A stretch of DNA of 64,000 bases from Salvelinus alpinus (lineage: Eukaryota > Chordata > Actinopteri > Salmoniformes > Salmonidae): contig NC_092115.1 of assembly GCF_045679555.1 (NCBI RefSeq), forward strand, positions 36,984,728-37,048,727, given 5' to 3'. A program made the position numbers and the translations under genes. The notes below the pieces were generated by a model. That model was not told the DNA's origin, ran no database searches, and saw only the letters and a program-made list of their open reading frames with translations. Positions 60,801-64,000 of this stretch are shown one piece after another; position 1 is the first letter of the stretch; each line of letters starts with the position of its first letter.

Positions 60801-63227
60801 CAGTTTGTGCCCAGTGGGACGTGTCTACAGGGTAAAACCTATTAATCTGAGAAGTAAATAGTGTGGATACTGAAAATCAACTTTCCTGGGACAGTCTGCT
60901 ATTATACTATTATAACACTTTATAATAATTCAGCTCTGATATTTGGGCCACTCTTTTCTATTTACTCAGAACTAAAGATTCTCTAAACAGGTACATAATA
61001 TCAAACTGCATAAAAAGACACTATTGCTTGCATCCTGCGGTTACTGGCTAGGATCTATAGGCATACAGTCAGTGCCAGGCCAGCTATTATCATTGCCATG
61101 CTGTGGAACATGACAGGAACATCCCTGGTTATGGAACTTTGATATGCAATAAAAGTAACTGAACAGAAGCACTGATAAATGGTCCTTCACGCCAGTCTGT
61201 GTGTGTGTGTGTGTGTGTATGTATGTTTGGGTGCCTGCACCTCCTTTATGAAGTGTGAGGAGAGATCTGTGAAAGCAGGGTTGCACCTGTTGCTATCCAA
61301 ACACCAAGTTACCCCAACACAGTCTGCAGAACTGTTATCCCGCCCCCTCTGTATGCATGCCACAGATGTGGCAACATCATTGGTTGAACTGGTTGTCAGA
61401 CATAACGGTCAAGTTTCACACAGATTTAGAAAGTGCACGGACAGCGCTCTGAGTCCCAGGCTTTTATGGTGTTGGAACTGGAGGGTAATATGTGTGAAAT
61501 AAGACAAGACATAAGAGAAGACAACAACATTTTTGTTTACTTTAGTGTGTACACAGTAAACTGAGTATAACACCTATCCCTCCAGCAAACCCACAAAACT
61601 GAGGGTGTGGAAGTGAATGCATATATACATGTCCTTACAGAACACTGATAAATAAACCTGGAAAACAAACTCCCCATAAGTCCTTATAAGTTGTCCATAC
61701 ATGGCACAGAAGATATTCCTGCTCAGGCTTAAGTGTGCCACTGTATGTCTTCAGTTATATGACATATTATCTTATTTCACAGCTTGCAGCTCAGGTCCTT
61801 GACGACCTTGACGATGAGGAAATTGGATTCTGCCTTGTTGATGAAAAGAAGGGCAGTATTGTTGCTAAGAAACTAGGTAAATACACACTGAAATGGACAC
61901 TATTACCTTTATTCAAGATTGGTTTGATTATTTAAGGTTCTGATGTCAGTTATGACGAAATGTTATCATCTTTCAACATGATCCATCTAAGCGTCACCAC
62001 TGACCAGGTGGACAAAACTACCTAATAAACTAAAACTACCTGACCTGTCTCACAGGATGCATCTCAATAGTCATAAGTGGATTCCTCTCTGCGTCTTGCC
62101 TCCTTCATCTGCACCGATCAGGAAACATACTATAAGAGAAAGCAATATGGTTGACGCCCGTCACCCACTGAGACATCACCTTTTTAATTATTTCATCTCC
62201 GTGATGATGAAGGAAAGGAAACAACGAATTTAAGACACAAAACTATTGAGATGCACCCCTTGTGTCACTGTGCTAAGGCAGCCCATAAGAAAGCCTGACC
62301 TCTAGTGGATTTAAGGGTATATGTAACCCCTGAGTAGAACTTCTGTTTTCTCCTCAGGACTGGAGGAGGTCGACAGCATCTATATCTTCACCGAGGACGA
62401 GATCATTGAGTACGATGGGGAGCTTGCTGCAGACACAATTGTGGAGTTCATCTTTGATGTACGTGAGAATAATGTCACCCAGTTATGCCCTCTTTTACCT
62501 AGCTGCAATTTGTAGAAACAGACTATTTGTCCACTACTGATATATCCTGTACTGTTTATTTCTCTTTCCCCTCACCATTATCTCCCTCCACCATGCATCT
62601 CTCTTTTACTCTGTTCTAGGTTCTTGAAGACCCAGTTGAGATCATTGAGAAAGATGGGGAAGTTAAAGGTTTCCACAACAATGAGGAGGACATCAAACTG
62701 GTGGGCTACTTTAAGAGTGAAAAGTCTGAACGTAAGAATCTATAATCTATTCCTTTAACATTGTAATTTCGCATTGTTTTTACTGTATGGTATAAGTCTG
62801 CTCATGTGTATAATATTTTATGGATAAAACAATGTATTTATAGTGTATTTGTCAAGTAAATATTGGAATTATTAAGATATTTAATAAGGTTTTAACAGAT
62901 GCCTGTAACATTTCAGATTATTTGGCCTATGTGGACGCGGCTGAGGAGTTCCATCCACACATCAAGTTCTTTGCTACATTCACTCCCAAGGTGAACAACC
63001 TACCCACTAACAACTACATCCTAAAAATTACACCGGAGCTGTACTCTACTCAAAAAGTAGCCCATTGCTCTTTCTGACCAATCCTCTGTGTTCCAGGTTG
63101 CCAAAGATCTGGGCCTGAAGGTGAATGAAGTGGACTTCTATGAGCCCTTCATAGATGAACCCATAGTCATCCCTGGAAAACCCTACACAGAGGAGGAACT
63201 TGTTGCGTACATTGAGGATCACGACAG
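51602..63227 (+). CDS. casq1: calsequestrin gene, casq1-like, exons 1-6 (3' part beyond window)
   Basis: Six exons (237, 94, 101, 112, 74 and 131 nt) splice in phase to about 249 residues, roughly 60% of a calsequestrin of about 390-400. Seen: a signal peptide (hydrophobic VVVAVLL, likely cut before [11 protein letters not shown]), then the acidic thioredoxin-like domain I, and the start of domain II at about residue 150 ([20 protein letters not shown]). Known role: high-capacity Ca2+ buffer polymerising in the sarcoplasmic reticulum lumen beside the ryanodine receptor. [19 protein letters not shown] and [10 protein letters not shown] favour the skeletal form; some stretches (EVDFYEPF) resemble CASQ2. 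Proximity to dcaf8 mirrors human CASQ1-DCAF8 and supports casq1. The acidic C-terminal tail lies outside the window. Confidence 0.88.
51852..52313 (+). repeat. 22-bp minisatellite at casq1 exon 1 splice donor
   Basis: Twenty-one consecutive units of about CTGGGAGGACTTGGTCAGGG plus two nt, none lost or gained in register. They begin 13 nt after the exon 1 donor, and those 13 nt (GTGGGTCAGGGGA) themselves look like a partial unit. Because 22 is not a multiple of 3 and the unit lacks stops, all three frames stay open. Confidence 0.95.
52314..53269. other. casq1 intron 1, no element assigned
   Basis: Contains (GAT)n near 52554-52571 and (TA)n near 52860-52877. No coding exon seen. Confidence 0.4.
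53270..53780. mobile_element. Foldback-type repeat
   Basis: GTGCCCAAGAGAAATGAATG with GTAAATAATGTATG (about 53541-53575) recurs inverted as TTTATTTACCATTCATTTTT with ATTGGGCACA (about 53732-53765). The left side has CCAAAAGTATTGGGACAAAT. Probably a non-autonomous DNA element. Confidence 0.5.
54136..54771. mobile_element. Miniature element B derivative (636 bp)
   Basis: Left CAGCACCAGTCAAAAGTTTG and right AACATTTGACTGGTACTG between TA pairs. Internal sequence jumps from AAAGACCAAGTCCATAT straight to GGGTGGCTACTTTGAAGAAT, removing the transposase gene. Confidence 0.9.
54774..55599. other. casq1 intron 1, AT-rich, nothing assigned
   Basis: No exon or clear element. A short GGCGGCCAT-TTG motif near 55116 recurs near 55796. 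Confidence 0.3.
55612..55768 (-). mobile_element. tRNA-derived SINE, minus strand
   Basis: Tail GGCAAGTCAGTTAAGAACAA at left, then GGGGCAGAGCAACAGATTTT, GTCAGCTCGGGGATTCGATT and ACCACTAGGCTACCTGCC at the head end. Shortened relative to the 24492 subfamily. Confidence 0.75.
55769..57060. other. casq1 intron 1, nothing assigned
   Basis: No exon or element recognised. Confidence 0.3.
57068..57290 (+). mobile_element. Degraded tRNA-derived SINE
   Basis: GTCTAGCAACTGAAGGGTTG, box-B-like TTTCAAATCCCGG and GCCCTTGAGCAAGGCACTTA identify a diverged SINE. Confidence 0.55.
57328..57602 (+). mobile_element. Tc1-like fragment (TGTACAAAACATTA family) fused to SINE tail
   Basis: Starts CACTGTGTGTACAAAACATT after TA and follows 25745-26040 in order. 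It stops at CAACGCTGCTGGGA, where a SINE tail takes over. Confidence 0.7.
57603..57712 (+). mobile_element. SINE 3' tail
   Basis: TCGTCCGGGTTAGAGTTTGG through GTAAATAATAATTTGTTCTT and GCCTAGTTAAATAAAGGTTA. Headless. Confidence 0.75.
57713..58497. other. casq1 intron 1, nothing assigned
   Basis: GT-rich tract near 58135-58200. No exon recognised. Confidence 0.3.
58500..60035 (+). mobile_element. Tc1-like element, full length, in casq1 intron 1
   Basis: Left CAGTGCGTTCTGAGTATTCA and right GAATATGTTTCAAATGCACTG between TA pairs (58498-58499, 60036-60037); 1536 bp. Contains a 293-residue open transposase segment. Fragments of the same family lie at 6871-7096 and 16534-16645. Confidence 0.92.
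58847..59826 (+). pseudogene. Tc1 transposase, long ORF with catalytic-region deletion and terminal frameshift
   Basis: Open for 293 residues from [20 protein letters not shown] (helix-turn-helix) through [16 protein letters not shown] and [17 protein letters not shown]. The first catalytic D is in LLSDVTKID (normally SDETK), the second in FQQDTDPKH. The third region reads PSQSPIEHL, lacking the four residues DLNP-like, so spacing is 30 instead of 34. A two-nt loss near 59727 shifts the last 35 residues out of frame. Unlikely active. Confidence 0.88.
60591..60818. mobile_element. Miniature inverted-repeat element
   Basis: CCCACTGGGC and GCCCAGTGGG end it, 228 bp apart. The interior has GTTGATTCAACGTCA-type repeats. 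No coding content. Confidence 0.65.
60819..61782. other. End of casq1 intron 1
   Basis: A (GT)n microsatellite at about 61197-61220; nothing else assigned before the exon 2 acceptor. Confidence 0.4.
61783..61876 (+). CDS. casq1: casq1 exon 2
   Basis: 94 nt encoding [20 protein letters not shown] then [11 protein letters not shown] plus one nt of Gly. Acceptor TATTTCACAG, donor GTAAAT. It continues thioredoxin-like domain I. Intron 1 before it is about 9.9 kb. Confidence 0.93.
62358..62458 (+). CDS. casq1: casq1 exon 3
   Basis: 101 nt encoding [20 protein letters not shown] then [14 protein letters not shown], ending in phase 0 at donor GTACGT. Acceptor TTTTCTCCTCAG. Confidence 0.94.
62620..62731 (+). 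CDS. casq1: casq1 exon 4
   Basis: 112 nt encoding [20 protein letters not shown] then [17 protein letters not shown], leaving in phase 1 at donor GTAAGA. This is the junction between thioredoxin-like domains I and II. Confidence 0.94.
62917..62990 (+). CDS. casq1: casq1 exon 5
   Basis: 74 nt encoding [20 protein letters not shown] then TFTPK, ending in phase 0. Acceptor TTTCAG, donor GTGAAC. The [15 protein letters not shown] core is strongly calsequestrin-like. Confidence 0.94.
63097..63227 (+). CDS. casq1: casq1 exon 6
   Basis: 131 nt encoding [20 protein letters not shown] then [24 protein letters not shown], leaving in phase 2 at donor GTGAGA. Acceptor GTTCCAG. The next exon is not in the window; a Tc1-like remnant fills what is visible of intron 6. 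Confidence 0.94.
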
Positions 63228-63267
63228 GTGAGATTAATGAACACAGTGGCCAGAATGGCACAATATA

Positions 63268-63985
63268 CACTACTTGACCAGAAGTATGTGGACACCTGCT
63301 CGTCAAACATCTCATTCCAGAATCATGGGCATTCATATGAAGTTGGTCCCCCCTCTTGCTGCTATAACAGCCTCCACTCTTCTGTGAAGGCTATCCACTA
63401 GATGTTGGAACATTGCTGCAGGGACTTGCTTCCATTCTGCCACAATAGCATTAGTGAGGTTGAGCACTGATGTTGGTCGATTAGGCCTGGCTCGTAGTCG
63501 GCTTTCCGATACATCCCAAAGGTGTTGGAAGGAGTTGCGGTCAGGGCCCTGTGCAGGCCAGTCAAGTTCTTCCACACCGATCTCGACAAACCATTTCTGT
63601 ATGGACCTCGCTTTGTGCATTGGGGCATTGTCATTCTGAAACAGGAAAGCGCCTTCCCCAAACTGTTGCCACAAAGTTGGAAGCACAGAATCATCTAGAA
63701 TGTCATTGTATGCTGTATCATTAAGATTTCCCTTCACTGCAACTAAGGGGCCTAGCCCGAACAATAAAAAACAGCCCCAGACCATTATTCCTCCTCCAAA
63801 TTTTACAGTTGGAACTATGCATTGGGGCAGGTAGCTTTTTCCTGGCATCCACCAAACCCAGATTAGTCCGTCGGAGATTGCATGGCTGTGTGCTCGATTT
63901 TATTCACCTGTCAGCAACGGGTGTGGCTGAAATGACCGAATCCACTCATTTGAAGGGGTGTCCACTTTCTTTTGAATATATAGTG
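63268..63985 (-). mobile_element. Tc1-like element, internally deleted, in casq1 intron 6
   Basis: Left CACTACTTGACCAGAAGTAT and right ATACTATA-like TATATAGTG between TA pairs, with GTGGACACC / GGTGTCCAC inverted inside. About 0.7 kb; the N-terminal half of the transposase region is deleted. Confidence 0.85.
63333..63848 (-). pseudogene. Tc1-like transposase C-terminal fragment
   Basis: 171 residues open: [20 protein letters not shown], second catalytic D in [11 protein letters not shown], and the third region as [11 protein letters not shown], where the expected E (N-P-I/F-E) is Q. The N-terminal DNA-binding half is absent. Inactive. Confidence 0.8.
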
Positions 63986-64000
63986 TATGATGAGGAGACC

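Overview
This is a stretch of vertebrate, almost certainly salmonid (Salmo/Oncorhynchus-type), nuclear DNA. Coding sequence is split into short exons with GT-AG introns. Most of the window is transposable elements of kinds typical of salmonid genomes: many Tc1-like DNA transposons, tRNA-derived SINEs, an L2-type LINE tail ending in a TAAATAAAGG-like motif, hAT and TTAA-flanked miniature elements, and solo LTRs. There is no bacterial, plasmid or phage signal and no CRISPR array.

Only two protein-coding genes are supported. (1) dcaf8 (WD-repeat substrate receptor of the CUL4-DDB1 ubiquitin ligase) is on the minus strand. Eleven exons between 22341 and 27646 give an open reading frame in perfect phase, and a tiny candidate start exon at 44915-44945 completes it to 1806 nt (601 residues plus stop). 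That implies a 17 kb first coding intron packed with mobile elements. (2) A calsequestrin gene, closest to skeletal casq1, is on the plus strand. Exon 1 with its signal peptide is at 51602-51838, and five further exons lie at 61783-63227; the gene runs off the right edge. The two genes are divergently arranged. Their human orthologues are also close neighbours (CASQ1-PEA15-DCAF8) but converge, so the order has been rearranged and no pea15 was seen here.

Layout: 0-5.2 kb, two hAT-type insertions and an older repeat. 5.2-10.3 kb, a pile-up of SINE, LINE tail, three Tc1 families and a solo LTR. 10.3-13.6 kb, unassigned. 13.6-18.6 kb, three nested LINE or repeat units. 19.0-20.3 kb, a terminal-inverted-repeat element. 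20.3-27.6 kb, the dcaf8 3' region and main exons with SINE, Tc1 and an internally deleted LINE in introns. 27.6-44.9 kb, the long dcaf8 intron with a Tx1/L1-type LINE, a nearly intact Tc1, a SINE, a solo LTR, hAT elements, a double Tc1 and a tandem duplication. 45-51.6 kb, the intergenic region with a TTAA-flanked element and a large palindrome. 51.6-64 kb, casq1 with a minisatellite touching its first splice donor and Tc1/SINE-filled introns.

I found no evidence of a new enzymatic or defence system. The most interesting signals are structural: a perfect 78-bp inverted repeat, a minisatellite abutting a splice donor, a SINE supplying the branch-point region of a dcaf8 exon, a 673-bp element with an 8-bp target duplication but no visible inverted termini, chimeric Tc1 elements, and several internal pairs of filled and empty insertion sites.
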